DNA from: Thaumasiovibrio sp047250365
GTDB lineage: Bacteria > Pseudomonadota > Gammaproteobacteria > Enterobacterales > Vibrionaceae
Length of the DNA stretch: 64,000 nt
Direction: 5' to 3'
Assembly: GCF_047250365.1 (NCBI RefSeq)
Contig: NZ_JBLBVL010000001.1
Location: forward strand, 496,001 to 560,000
The notes under the pieces were generated by a model. It was given only the letters and a program-made list of their open reading frames with translations, searched no databases and was not told where the DNA came from. The position numbers and the translations under genes were made by a program. Positions 1 to 8,796 of this stretch are shown one piece after another (position 1 is the first letter of the stretch; every line of letters starts with the position of its first letter).

Positions 1-443
1 GTTAGATACTTATCGTGAGTCGTGGCACGTTGAACCGCGATTTTGACACCTTTCAGCCCCTCTTGGGTAAAATCAATTTCTGTCCCTTTCTTCGCCACAA
101 ACTTATTGGGGATCAACGCATACTTACCCGTAAAGTCAATACGCTTTTTACGTTCATCTGTAATCGACATGGCTGCGATAATCGCATCATATTTTCTTGC
201 TAATAGCGACGGTATGATCCCATCCCAGTCTTGGGGAACCACTACGCATTTAGCTTGCAACTCTTCACACAGCGCATTGGCCATATCAACATCAAAACCT
301 TTGAGGTCACCATTTGGCTCCGTCCAACTAAATGGAGGATAAGCTCCTTCAATACCAAAACGAATTTCATTCCACTCTTTTGCTACTACATTCGTTACAC
401 TGCATGCCGCCAAGATGGCTGCCATCGTTATCCATTTTTTCAT
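1..443 (-). CDS. Periplasmic polar amino acid-binding protein of an ABC importer (3' end outside window)
   Basis: The reverse strand encodes a protein starting MKKWITMAAILAACSVTNVVA, a classical signal peptide, followed by a bacterial solute-binding protein family 3 domain. Visible family features are the early strand with IRFG, the YPPFSW motif, GFDVDMANALCEEL, a W-D-G-I-I-P-S-L helix and AAMSITDERKKRIDFT. These are typical of LAO/HisJ/ArtJ binding proteins for arginine, lysine, ornithine or histidine. It would deliver substrate to the membrane permeases, presumably encoded beyond the left edge. It lies 75 nt downstream of the matching ATPase gene on the same strand, with a GGAGA ribosome site 6 nt before the ATG. 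About 147 residues are present, so it is cut by the window edge and not broken. The exact substrate is inferred. Confidence 0.9.
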   Translation of the reverse strand, partial: MKKWITMAAILAACSVTNVVAKEWNEIRFGIEGAYPPFSWTEPNGDLKGFDVDMANALCEELQAKCVVVPQDWDGIIPSLLARKYDAIIAAMSITDERKKRIDFTGKYALIPNKFVAKKGTEIDFTQEGLKGVKIAVQRATTHDKYL

Positions 444-518
444 TGTATGTCTCCTTATCCACTATTTTCCGTTAGCCTAATTTGACTCACGGCATATCCT
501 TATTTAAGACGAAAAAAT

Positions 519-1289
519 TTAATATATAGAAGAAATAAACTGTTTTAGCCTATCTGATTTCGGCTGATTGAATAACGCCGCAGGGGACCCCTGCTCTTCA
601 ACTTTGCCTTGATGCAGAAACATCACATGGCTTGACACATCCCGAGCAAACGCCATTTCATGGGTTACGACTAACATGGTACGGCCTTCCTCAGCCAAGT
701 CTCGCATGACGCCTAGTACCTCTCCGACCAACTCTGGATCGAGTGCCGATGTGGGTTCATCAAACAGCATCACTTCAGGATCAACTGCCAGTGCTCTTGC
801 GATAGCTGCACGCTGCTGTTGTCCTCCGGAAAGGTGCCCGGGGTAATAATCTCTGCGTTCATACAACCCCACTTTTTTTAACAATGCGAGGCCTTTTTCT
901 ATTGCTTCCGCTTTCGGTACGCCTAAGACATGAATCGGTGCTTCAATAACGTTTTGCAGCACTGTCATATGCGACCATAAATTAAAGCCTTGAAAAACCA
1001 TCGCTAAACGAGAACGAATACGCTGTACCTGCTTTTCATTCACAGGAACAGCATCACCTTTACGTTGAGGCTTCATTTCAATCAGTTCACCATCGACCAA
1101 GATTTCACCTGATGTCGGTATTTCAAGTAAATTAATACAACGCAAGAAGGTACTTTTCCCAGAACCCGATGAGCCAATAATCGAGATAACATCCCCGCGA
1201 TGAGCCTTAAGAGAAATCCCTTTTAGCACCTCATTTTCACCAAACTGCTTATACAGATTATTCACCTGTAGCGCTGCCGTTTCTGTCAT
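519..1289 (-). CDS. ATP-binding subunit of a polar amino acid ABC importer (HisP/ArtP family)
   Basis: A 256-residue ABC ATPase that energises import of polar, probably basic, amino acids at the inner membrane. Walker A is GSSGSGKST at residues 39-47, the Q-loop glutamine is at 100, the signature LSGGQ at 153-157, Walker B VMLFDE at 173-178 and the switch histidine at about 210. Length and the insert before the Q-loop (EMKPQRKGDAVPVNEKQVQR) match HisP-type proteins, which carry an equivalent insertion. It is the first visible gene of a minus-strand operon, followed by the binding protein at 443. No terminator is seen between them. The substrate (Arg/Lys/His/ornithine) follows from family similarity only. 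Confidence 0.92.
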   Translation of the reverse strand: MTETAALQVNNLYKQFGENEVLKGISLKAHRGDVISIIGSSGSGKSTFLRCINLLEIPTSGEILVDGELIEMKPQRKGDAVPVNEKQVQRIRSRLAMVFQGFNLWSHMTVLQNVIEAPIHVLGVPKAEAIEKGLALLKKVGLYERRDYYPGHLSGGQQQRAAIARALAVDPEVMLFDEPTSALDPELVGEVLGVMRDLAEEGRTMLVVTHEMAFARDVSSHVMFLHQGKVEEQGSPAALFNQPKSDRLKQFISSIY

Positions 1290-1470
1290 TACGCCGCATC
1301 CATTCCTGCTAATAAAAAATTCGTGAGTGACATCGCTTATAGCAAAATCACACTAAGCTGCATCAAACTCCCAGCAACATTATAGCAACACCAACAAAGC
1401 ACTCAACGTAAAACAATCGTGCATAAATAATCAACAAGCGTCAAGATAATACCAAAAATATCAATAAGAA

Positions 1471-1653
1471 ATGGCAACACAGACTGAGAAAAGCAAGAGC
1501 AAACTGAATGCAGACGCAAACGACGAGAATAAAAAAGCATTAACCCCGCAGGGCTACACAGGTAAAAAATTTAACAAGTCAGCGTTAAGGGTGAAAAAAA
1601 ACAGAAGAAGAGTATACGCCCCACACAAAACCCTGCGCTGGGGCGCATTTTAA
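1471..1653 (+). CDS. Possible 60-aa basic protein, doubtful
   Basis: An open frame of 60 codons with many Lys, Arg and Asn residues, starting MATQTEKSKSKLNADA and ending KTLRWGAF. I do not recognise a family. Upstream there is only a weak AATAAGAAA in the ribosome-site position. The last codons coincide with a GC-rich hairpin, so the end of the frame is also a terminator-like structure, which argues for chance. It sits alone between two minus-strand genes. It could be a small nucleic-acid-binding protein, but the evidence is thin. Confidence 0.22.
   Translation: MATQTEKSKSKLNADANDENKKALTPQGYTGKKFNKSALRVKKNRRRVYAPHKTLRWGAF
1617..1651. terminator. Hairpin terminator candidate downstream of the TPR-like gene
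   Basis: A 7-bp stem, CGCCCCA (1617-1623) with TGGGGCG (1639-1645), followed on the plus strand by CATTTT. On the minus strand the stem is followed by a pyrimidine-rich but not poly-T stretch. It lies just after the stop of the minus-strand gene ending at 1683 and may serve either strand. Confidence 0.5.
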
Positions 1654-1682
1654 GCAGGAAGATCTGTATGGGTGCGCTACTG

Positions 1683-2675
1683 CTATTTTTGGCGCCGGAT
1701 AATCAATAACCAACCGTGAGCATCACTGCCCGGATTTAATTCTGCCAAGCGAGTAAACGCAAATTCTGCTTGCGCATATTCAGTAAGGTAGTAACTACTT
1801 ATTCCCAAGTATCGCCAATTCGCACTGAGGTAGGGAAATCGTGTTGTGGCGTGCTGGGATAATGACTGCAGTGTTACCCAATCTTTGAGGTGATATAACG
1901 ACAATAAATGAAGTGAGAGCCACTGCTCATTGTCTTCTTCATCTCGTAACCGCACGGCAACGTCTTTTACTGTCGCCCAGTCACTATCGGCAACGGCATA
2001 CTTGGCCCATTGTGATAAGTGCTGACTATTGGCTTTTATATGGCCTTGATTCAGGCCATAGCCGAGCCAAAAGTTAGCCTGATCCATGTTGTTTTCCTGC
2101 GCAAACAGGCTTGCTATTTTTGCAAAGTCTTGAGCTTCTGGCTCTGTGCTAATACGGCTCCACTCTATCCGTGCTAACGCCTCATCCTGATAACGCCCTT
2201 GTTGCTGATAACTTTCTATCTTCTTTTGTATTGCCAGCTGCGCAGGGTCGACTCTCGTCGGTTTCGCTATGACTGCTAGCGTCGGCTCTACGTCAGCAGT
2301 ATCACTCACAGTATCACTCACAGTATCACTACTGATAGTGGCTGCATTTTCCCAACCTTGGCAATCAGACATTAAGTCGAGTAAATACTCGCCAACAAAC
2401 TGCTTCTCTTCTAAAGCAATATGGCAACTGCGTGCAGCGTCATTAAAGCGCGATAATTGCGCATAGCTATATGCTTTTAGGCGCTCGACGTTAGCAAGTT
2501 CTGGGGATGAAACAGTATGGGTGCTTTCAAGTATACTGATGGCTTGGGTATAACGTTCACGGCGCATTTCTTCATGCGCTTGACTCAAACTATCATAGAC
2601 ATGATGTCGAATAACTTCAGCATTCGCCACAAAGCCAACCAATAACAAAGAGGTTGCATACAAAACTACACGCAT
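1683..2675 (-). CDS. Secreted tetratricopeptide-like protein
   Basis: A 330-residue protein with an N-terminal signal peptide (MRVVLYATSLLLVGFVANA, cleavage near residue 19). Helix-turn-helix pairs of TPR type follow: one pair at about residues 25-100 and more at about 190-325. The last, SANWRYLGISSYYLTEYAQAEFAFTRLAELNPGS, fits the TPR consensus (W/L/G/Y/A/P spacing). The linker at about 115-135 contains a short SDTV repeat. TPR domains bind other proteins, so a periplasmic scaffold role is likely; similar proteins accompany TonB or pilus systems in Vibrio, but no such partner is adjacent here. It is monocistronic with a hairpin just downstream. Function unknown. Confidence 0.75.
   Translation of the reverse strand: MRVVLYATSLLLVGFVANAEVIRHHVYDSLSQAHEEMRRERYTQAISILESTHTVSSPELANVERLKAYSYAQLSRFNDAARSCHIALEEKQFVGEYLLDLMSDCQGWENAATISSDTVSDTVSDTADVEPTLAVIAKPTRVDPAQLAIQKKIESYQQQGRYQDEALARIEWSRISTEPEAQDFAKIASLFAQENNMDQANFWLGYGLNQGHIKANSQHLSQWAKYAVADSDWATVKDVAVRLRDEEDNEQWLSLHLLSLYHLKDWVTLQSLSQHATTRFPYLSANWRYLGISSYYLTEYAQAEFAFTRLAELNPGSDAHGWLLIIRRQK
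2297..2330. repeat. Short in-gene tandem repeat, 12-bp unit x 2.8
   Basis: The unit CAGTATCACTCA occurs at 2297-2308 and 2309-2320, with a partial copy at 2321-2330. On the coding (minus) strand it encodes SDTV repeats in the linker of the TPR-like protein. The unit is a multiple of three, so slippage would change linker length without shifting frame. Confidence 0.85.
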
Positions 2676-3251
2676 AACAAATCACCAACAATAAATGTGA
2701 CAAAATCATATCATTCGAGTGAGAAAGGAGTACCTATTTTAGATAACTTCGCGATACAAATCGCCGAAAAAGTGCTTACTTATAGTAACATAGCCATCAC
2801 CCTGCCTAACACCACTCAAAAAAACTGCATGATTTTTATACCATCGCCATCTGACATTCAGTAAACAATCACGCACAAAACAATGTATGTCACTTGCTGT
2901 TAAGTATTTTTACATTACAATATACGCTTACCACCGAAGAACCAAGCACATAAATTCAACATAAACATAAACTTATGCGTGAAACGCCTGATTTAGATCT
3001 ACTGACTACATTTAAAAAGATGAAGAAACTATCAATTTTTTTTTAGTCTATTCTCGTTTTTTTTTAAGCGGCAGTGATCAAGATCAATACCTTTTCGAAG
3101 GTGACAGCGTACACTTTGCTAAAAATCGGTGAAACGTGTTTACAAACATTTTGCAATTGCTTCACAATAGCACGAGCAGTTTGTAGCATGAAAAACATTA
3201 TAATTAGCACCATAATTCAATCATATTTGAACACTTATAAACGAGGAACAT
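2676..3251. other. 576-nt intergenic region between divergent genes, with FNR-like box
   Basis: AT-rich spacer between the TPR-like gene (minus) and the DUF3360 permease gene (plus). It holds an FNR-like site at 3074-3087, two long T tracts (about 3038-3045 and 3056-3065), and a 14-nt hyphenated palindrome GCGATACAAATCGC at 2751-2764 that has a near copy at 17635. No convincing coding frame; the 72-codon frame starting at 3074 overlaps the regulatory site and the next gene and looks random. Confidence 0.6.
3074..3087. promoter_or_regulatory. FNR-like box upstream of the DUF3360 permease gene
   Basis: GTGATCAAGATCAA matches the FNR consensus TTGAT-N4-ATCAA at 9 of 10 positions. It lies 165 nt before the permease start, compatible with activation in the absence of oxygen if transcription starts about 40 nt downstream. 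CRP boxes have a related half-site, so FNR and not CRP is an inference. Confidence 0.55.
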
Positions 3252-4796
3252 ATGTCATCAAACGCAAATACAGATGGCTTGGATACACATGAGGAAAAGA
3301 GCTATCAGGAGCTGCATCGCCCAGCTTCTGAATTTAGTTCTCGTTCCGATTATTTAGACCATGAGCTTAAAATCATGAAGCCTCGTCGCTGGAAGCTTAA
3401 CCTTCCAGGCCGCGACTTTCGTTTTGAACTTGAAGATTTAGTCCCTGCATTAGCTGGAACCATCGCCATTATCGCGATGTACTCCTCGGTCGCAATGTCA
3501 TGGGCTGAAGGTCTAACGACAGCTTGGGACCATGTTGAATTGGGTAAAGCTTTTGCTATTGAAGTAGCACGAGTTGAAATGTTAATCCCTGCCCTGCTTT
3601 TCTGTGTATTAGCCTCTGGATTTTTGAATCCTCGCGCTAACCTCGCAGGCAACCATGGTCCAATGATCCCATTGATTGGTACTATTGCTCTCGCGGGCGC
3701 ACACCCGTTAGCTTTAGCGATCTTACTTGGTGTTTTTGGCCTTCTACTTAGTTATTTTAAAGGCGGCTCCAAACTCGTCAACCTCACCAGTGAGGGGGTT
3801 GCAGGTGGTCTGTTAGTATTCCTCGGCTTTACGGGCGCCATGACACAGATTGGTGACATTCAATCTTGGGCGGTCGGTTTAGAGAGCGCTGAGCATGCGA
3901 AAGGAAGCTTAGGCTATATTGGTTTGGTTGTTCTTGCCGTAAACATTTGTTTATACGCTTTTTTGGCAAAAGTAAACAAACGATGGTTAGCGATCCCAGC
4001 CTGTGCAGCAGCAGGACTGGCGGTATCATTAGCGCTCGGCGCTGGCTTTGATTTGATCTTCGAAACCAAAACAGGACTACCAAACTTGAACCCTGTTTAC
4101 TGGTGGGGAAGCACTGAACAAGGTTGGATGTTAGGTTTACCTACAGCACAGCACTTTATTGCATCATTACCATTCGCGATTCTTGCGGTAGCGATGTGGT
4201 CTCCTGACTTCTTAGGACACCGTATCTTCCAAGAGTTGAACTACCCACGTGGCTCAGAACGCGTGCTGATGGATGTTGATGATACGATGACCACTTGTTC
4301 ACTACGCCAAATCGTTGGTACTGCAGTGGGTGGCGGTAATATTACATCGTCTTGGGGCACGTACATTATTCCTGCCGGTATTGCGAAGCGTCCAATCCCA
4401 GCGGGTGCCATCTTACTCGGTGTGATGTGTATTATTGTGGCTATCCTTGGCTTCCCAATGGATGTTGCGGTATGGCCTCCAGTGATGCGTATTGCGCTAT
4501 TGGTTGGTGTATTCCTTCCTTTGCTAGAAGCTGGTGTTCAGATGATCAAAGATACTAAAGATGCGCAAGCTGCTGGTATCTGTGTCTTTGCGGCAATGGT
4601 GACCAACCCTGTACTTGCATGGGCTTTAACAATGCTTTTAGATAACAACGGTCTCATCGGCAACAAAGAGCGTGCGGCACGTTTGACGTTATTAGATAAA
4701 GTGGTAATCCCTGCTGGTGCATTGATTATTTGTCTAGCGGCAATGCTGGCTGTCGGTATGTTGGAAGGCCAATACGGTATTCCTGCACTACTGTAG
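3252..4796 (+). CDS. DUF3360 family membrane permease
   Basis: A 514-residue polytopic inner-membrane protein. A hydrophilic N-terminus of about 60 residues (ending RWKLNLPGRDFRFELEDLVPALAGT) is followed by roughly 11-13 hydrophobic segments. Landmarks are SGFLNPRANLAGNHGPMIPLIG and SPDFLGHRIFQEL. This fits the DUF3360 family of Vibrio and relatives, which I understand to be distantly related to the NCS2/SulP-type permeases. Substrate unknown. The gene has its own AT-rich leader with an FNR-like box, and a GAGGA ribosome site 5-9 nt before the ATG. It stands directly upstream of pflB, where many enteric bacteria have focA, with a 227-nt gap carrying a second FNR-like box. A role in moving an anaerobic metabolite or anion is a reasonable but untested inference. 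Confidence 0.75.
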   Translation: MSSNANTDGLDTHEEKSYQELHRPASEFSSRSDYLDHELKIMKPRRWKLNLPGRDFRFELEDLVPALAGTIAIIAMYSSVAMSWAEGLTTAWDHVELGKAFAIEVARVEMLIPALLFCVLASGFLNPRANLAGNHGPMIPLIGTIALAGAHPLALAILLGVFGLLLSYFKGGSKLVNLTSEGVAGGLLVFLGFTGAMTQIGDIQSWAVGLESAEHAKGSLGYIGLVVLAVNICLYAFLAKVNKRWLAIPACAAAGLAVSLALGAGFDLIFETKTGLPNLNPVYWWGSTEQGWMLGLPTAQHFIASLPFAILAVAMWSPDFLGHRIFQELNYPRGSERVLMDVDDTMTTCSLRQIVGTAVGGGNITSSWGTYIIPAGIAKRPIPAGAILLGVMCIIVAILGFPMDVAVWPPVMRIALLVGVFLPLLEAGVQMIKDTKDAQAAGICVFAAMVTNPVLAWALTMLLDNNGLIGNKERAARLTLLDKVVIPAGALIICLAAMLAVGMLEGQYGIPALL

Positions 4797-4942
4797 TAGA
4801 TATAAAATAGAGGGTGGTGTATGACATTGCCCTCTAATTACCACTAACATTGTTTAACACCACAGCGCAAATGCGTCGTGTTGATGTAAAGAAATAGCAA
4901 TCCAAATAGCACCACATAAAACTAACTAGGGTGCTATTCGTA

Positions 4943-4956
4943 TTGATATTTATCAG
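4943..4956. promoter_or_regulatory. FNR-like box upstream of pflB
   Basis: TTGATATTTATCAG matches TTGAT-N4-ATCAA at 9 of 10 positions, 67 nt before the pflB start. FNR activation of pfl is well established in E. coli, which supports the call. It implies pflB has its own promoter in addition to any read-through from the permease gene. Confidence 0.65.
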
Positions 4957-5023
4957 AGAGTACATATACGTCACAATACAGGCTGTATGTGCATTTTTTT
5001 TCTACTAAAAAGGTAGGTATGTC

Positions 5024-7300
5024 ATGGCAGAGCAATTTGCTAAAGCATGGGAAGGATTTGCTGCGGGTGATTGGCAAACAAACGTCAACGTTCGCGACTT
5101 CATTCAAAAAAACTACACCCCTTACGAGGGTGATGAGTCTTTCCTCGTAACTGAAGGTACCGAAGCAACTAATACGCTTTGGGCAAAAGTTATGGAAGGC
5201 ATCAAGCAGGAGAACTCAACGCACGCTCCTGTTGATTTTGACACTTCAGTGATCTCTACCATCACGTCTCACGATGCTGGTTACATCGAGAAAGATCTAG
5301 AAACTATCGTTGGTTTGCAAACTGAAGCGCCTCTTAAGCGTGCAATCATGCCTAACGGCGGTGTGCGCATGATCGAAGGTTCTTGTAAAGCGTACGGTCG
5401 TACTCTTGATCCACAAGTATCTAAGATCTACTCTGAGTACCGCAAAACGCACAACCAAGGCGTTTTCGATGTTTATTCTCCAGACATCCTAAAATGTCGT
5501 AAGTCTGGTGTTCTAACCGGTCTTCCTGATGCATACGGCCGTGGTCGTATCATTGGTGACTACCGTCGTGTAGCTCTATACGGCGTAGACTTCCTAATGA
5601 AAGACAAGTTTGCTCAATTCCACTCTACTCAAGAGAAACTGGAAGCGGGTGAAGACCTACAAATGACGATGCAGCTTCGTGAAGAAATTCAAGAACAGTA
5701 CCGTGCACTTGGTCAACTAAAAGAGATGGCTGCATCTTACGGCTTCGATATCTCAGGTCCTGCTACATCTGCTAAAGAAGCTATCCAGTGGACTTACTTC
5801 GGCTACCTAGCTGCTGTTAAGTCTCAAAACGGTGCTGCAATGTCTCTAGGCCGTACTTCTACGTTCCTAGATGTGTACATCGAGCGTGATATCGCTGACG
5901 GTAAGATCACTGAGATTGATGCTCAAGAAATGATCGACCACTTCGTAATGAAGCTACGTATGGTCCGTTTCCTACGTACTCCTGAGTATGATGAGCTATT
6001 CTCTGGCGACCCAATCTGGGCAACAGAATCTATGGGTGGTATGGGTGTTGACGGTCGTACTCTTGTTACGCGTTCTAACTTCCGTTTCCTAAACACGCTT
6101 TACACTATGGGTCCTTCTCCAGAGCCGAACATCACTGTTCTATGGTCTGAGCAACTACCTGACGGCTTCAAGCGTTTCTGTGCGAAAGTATCTATCGATA
6201 CTTCTTCTATCCAGTACGAAAACGATGATCTAATGCGTCCAGATTTCAACAACGATGACTACGCTATCGCTTGTTGTGTATCTCCAATGGTTATCGGTAA
6301 GCACATGCAATTCTTCGGTGCGCGTGCAAACCTTGCTAAAACACTACTTTACGTTATCAACGGTGGTGTGGATGAGAAGCTTAAGATCCAAGTTGGTCCT
6401 AAGCAAGACGCAATGACTGACGAAGTACTAGACTTCGACAAAGTGTGGACTGGCCTAGACAACCTAATGGATTGGTTAGCGAAGCAATACGTTACTGCTC
6501 TGAATGCTATCCACTACTCTCACGACAAGTACAGCTACGAAGCTGCACTTATGGCACTTCACGATCGTGATGTTAAGCGTACAATGGCTTGTGGTATCGC
6601 TGGTCTATCTGTTGCGGCTGACTCACTGTCTGCTATTAAGCACGCTAAAGTGAAGCCAGTTCGTGACGAAGATGGTATTGCTATCGATTTCGAAATCGAA
6701 GGCGACTATCCTAAGTTTGGTAACAACGACGCTCGTGTTGATGACTTAGCTGTTGAACTTGTTAGTAACTTCATGAACAAAATCCGTAAGCTTAAGACTT
6801 ACCGTGATGCAGTTCCTACTCAATCGATCCTAACTATCACTTCAAACGTGGTATACGGTAAGAAGACAGGTACTACGCCAGACGGTCGTCAAGCAGGTGC
6901 TCCATTTGCTCCTGGTGCTAACCCAATGCACGGTCGTGATGAGAAAGGTGCAGTAGCATCTCTAACATCAGTAGGTAAACTACCGTTTGCTGATGCGAAA
7001 GATGGCATTTCTTACACCTTCTCTATCGTACCTAATGCTCTAGGTAAAGATGAAGGCACACAGCGTGCTAACCTTGCAGGTCTAATGGATGGTTACTTCC
7101 ACCACGAAGAGACTATCGAAGGCGGTCAACACTTGAACGTTAACGTTCTAAACCGTGAAACTTTGCTAGACGCAGTAGAGCACCCTGAGAAATACCCTCA
7201 GCTAACTATCCGTGTATCAGGTTACGCAGTACGTTTTAACTCTCTGACTACAGAGCAGCAAAAAGACGTTATCGCACGTACCTTTACTGAATCACTATAA
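5024..7300 (+). CDS. pflB: Pyruvate formate-lyase
   Basis: A 758-residue glycyl radical enzyme that splits pyruvate and CoA into acetyl-CoA and formate in the anaerobic cytoplasm. The catalytic pair of adjacent cysteines is at 417-418 in IACCVSP, and the radical glycine is at 733 in RVSGYAVRF, each one residue from the E. coli numbering. Length is within two residues of E. coli PflB. Codon use is strongly biased (CTA, GGT, CGT, AAC), as in very highly expressed genes and unlike most neighbours. Start: AGGT about 8 nt upstream of the ATG; an earlier ATG at 5019 is out of frame. It is followed by a strong terminator, so the activase gene is transcribed separately or by limited read-through. An FNR-like box precedes it. 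Confidence 0.98.
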   Translation: MAEQFAKAWEGFAAGDWQTNVNVRDFIQKNYTPYEGDESFLVTEGTEATNTLWAKVMEGIKQENSTHAPVDFDTSVISTITSHDAGYIEKDLETIVGLQTEAPLKRAIMPNGGVRMIEGSCKAYGRTLDPQVSKIYSEYRKTHNQGVFDVYSPDILKCRKSGVLTGLPDAYGRGRIIGDYRRVALYGVDFLMKDKFAQFHSTQEKLEAGEDLQMTMQLREEIQEQYRALGQLKEMAASYGFDISGPATSAKEAIQWTYFGYLAAVKSQNGAAMSLGRTSTFLDVYIERDIADGKITEIDAQEMIDHFVMKLRMVRFLRTPEYDELFSGDPIWATESMGGMGVDGRTLVTRSNFRFLNTLYTMGPSPEPNITVLWSEQLPDGFKRFCAKVSIDTSSIQYENDDLMRPDFNNDDYAIACCVSPMVIGKHMQFFGARANLAKTLLYVINGGVDEKLKIQVGPKQDAMTDEVLDFDKVWTGLDNLMDWLAKQYVTALNAIHYSHDKYSYEAALMALHDRDVKRTMACGIAGLSVAADSLSAIKHAKVKPVRDEDGIAIDFEIEGDYPKFGNNDARVDDLAVELVSNFMNKIRKLKTYRDAVPTQSILTITSNVVYGKKTGTTPDGRQAGAPFAPGANPMHGRDEKGAVASLTSVGKLPFADAKDGISYTFSIVPNALGKDEGTQRANLAGLMDGYFHHEETIEGGQHLNVNVLNRETLLDAVEHPEKYPQLTIRVSGYAVRFNSLTTEQQKDVIARTFTESL

Positions 7301-7329
7301 TTCAGTAACGCATTGATAGCTTAAAAAAA

Positions 7330-7353
7330 GCCTCGCACTCGCGAGGCTTTTTT
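7330..7353 (+). terminator. Rho-independent terminator of pflB
   Basis: Perfect 7-bp stem GCCTCGC / GCGAGGC with a 4-nt loop, preceded by A7 and followed by T6, 30 nt after the pflB stop. Symmetric A and T tracts would also let it act on the other strand. Confidence 0.93.
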
Positions 7354-7508
7354 ATCGCTGACTCTTAGATGCCCTTTCTCATAACCTACCCAAACGCCTA
7401 TACACACGCCTATTACAAAACGGCAAAACGTCATCCATTGTTGAGATTTTTACCCCCGTTTGTAATAAAATACCGCTAACAAAAATGATAAAGTCAGCGA
7501 GAGTTTAG

Positions 7509-8249
7509 ATGTCAACAATCGGTAGAATCCATTCCTATGAATCTTGTGGCACCGTCGACGGCCCAGGTATTCGCTTTATTGTCTTCATGCAAGGCTGTTT
7601 AATGCGTTGCCAATACTGTCACAACCGAGATACGTGGGATCTTAATGACGGTAAAGAGGTTTCCGTTGAGGAAATCATTAAGGAAGTTCTCTCTTATCGC
7701 CATTTTATTAACGCCTCAGGTGGCGGAGTCACTGCCTCTGGCGGCGAAGCCATGCTTCAGCCAGAATTTGTGCGCGATTTCTTCCAAGCAGCACAAGCGC
7801 AAGGTATTCATACCTGCCTCGATACCAATGGATATATCCGAAAACATACAGACGTCGTAGACGAGGTATTGGATGTTACTGATCTTGTTATGCTGGATAT
7901 AAAACAGCTTGACGACAATATTCATCAAAATTTGGTCGGTGTTCCTAACAAGCGCGTTCTACAGTTTGCCGAATATTTGCACAAACGCGGTCAAAAAACC
8001 TGGATTCGCTATGTTGTTGTACCCGGTTTTACCGATGATGAGGCGTCAGCGCATCAACTCGGCAAATTCATTCAAGACATGGATAATATCGAGAAGGTCG
8101 AACTCTTACCCTACCACCAGTTAGGCGCACATAAATGGGAAGCCATGGGGTACGATTATCCGCTAGCTGACGTTAAACCCCCATCAAAAGAAACGATGGA
8201 AAAAATCAAAATCATTCTTACCAGTTATGGTCACACTGTCATGTACTGA
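7509..8249 (+). CDS. pflA: Pyruvate formate-lyase activating enzyme
   Basis: A 246-residue radical SAM enzyme that uses a 4Fe-4S cluster and S-adenosylmethionine to put the glycyl radical on PflB. The cluster cysteines are C30, C34 and C37 in GCLMRCQYCHNRDTWD, the same positions as in E. coli PflA. The SAM-binding GGE-type motif appears as ASGGEAMLQ at about residues 78-86. Length equals that of E. coli PflA. It lies 208 nt after pflB, beyond a strong terminator, so it probably has its own promoter in 7360-7500. No clear FNR box is seen in that interval. Confidence 0.97.
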   Translation: MSTIGRIHSYESCGTVDGPGIRFIVFMQGCLMRCQYCHNRDTWDLNDGKEVSVEEIIKEVLSYRHFINASGGGVTASGGEAMLQPEFVRDFFQAAQAQGIHTCLDTNGYIRKHTDVVDEVLDVTDLVMLDIKQLDDNIHQNLVGVPNKRVLQFAEYLHKRGQKTWIRYVVVPGFTDDEASAHQLGKFIQDMDNIEKVELLPYHQLGAHKWEAMGYDYPLADVKPPSKETMEKIKIILTSYGHTVMY

Positions 8250-8325
8250 TTTTGGTGTGTCTTTAAGCTTCAGGCAATAGCGAGACAGGCAGTAGTGTTG
8301 AAATAGTTGTACTTCACATCTATGC

Positions 8326-8796
8326 TTGTATGAAACAACATGCATTGGAATTCCCTTGTTTGCTTTTCATCGTTTATTGCCTGTTATGACGTTGCTCATT
8401 GGAACTGCCCTGAGTAGTGCTAGTACTGCTCAGGGATTTGCTATTGTTACCGCTACCCCACCACCGCCAACCGATATTTCAGAAGCCAAAGCACGCCGCG
8501 TGTTCAGCGGGAAAAGTCGCACCATTGATGGCATGGGTAAAATAAAATTGGTCGACTTGCCCGTAGGAAGCCCGCTTCGAATCGAGTTTTATCAGCGCTT
8601 TTTGAACAAAACAGAGGCACAAATGAGCCGCCAGTGGGCTTCATTAGCATTTTCTGGTAAAGCGCAACCACCGTTTGAAATGCCTAACGAAGACATTGAG
8701 CAACTAAAAGAGTGGCTTATAAATAACCCCAATGCAATTGGCTACATACCTATTGACGCAGCAGGAGGCTTAAATGTCTTATATGAAGTTCGCTAG
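8326..8796 (+). CDS. Short PstS-like periplasmic protein
   Basis: Up to 156 residues, with a hydrophobic leader and a mature part of about 115 residues (ISEAKARRVFSGKSRTIDGMGKIKLVDLPVGSPLRIEFYQRFL...). It resembles the short phosphate ABC-type substrate-binding-like proteins found beside porins in Vibrio and Shewanella: RVFSGK near the start and IGYIP near the end are family hallmarks. The start is unsure. The long version uses TTG at 8326; ATG at 8386 gives a compact signal peptide (MTLLIGTALSSASTAQG); neither has a good ribosome site. It overlaps the next gene, a porin, by 23 nt, so the two are probably co-translated. A role in sensing or handling a phosphorylated or anionic ligand is inferred. 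Confidence 0.7.
   Translation: MYETTCIGIPLFAFHRLLPVMTLLIGTALSSASTAQGFAIVTATPPPPTDISEAKARRVFSGKSRTIDGMGKIKLVDLPVGSPLRIEFYQRFLNKTEAQMSRQWASLAFSGKAQPPFEMPNEDIEQLKEWLINNPNAIGYIPIDAAGGLNVLYEVR

Noticed and set aside
2297..2330. CRISPR-like short repeats
   Set aside because: Only 2.8 adjacent 12-bp units inside a coding sequence, no spacers and no cas genes.
3074..3292. 72-codon plus-strand frame overlapping the DUF3360 start
   Set aside because: Starts inside the FNR-like box, overlaps the permease gene out of frame and has no ribosome site.
4880..4895. Additional FNR site near GTTGATGTAAAGAAA
   Set aside because: Only the left half matches; the right half AGAAA is not ATCAA-like.
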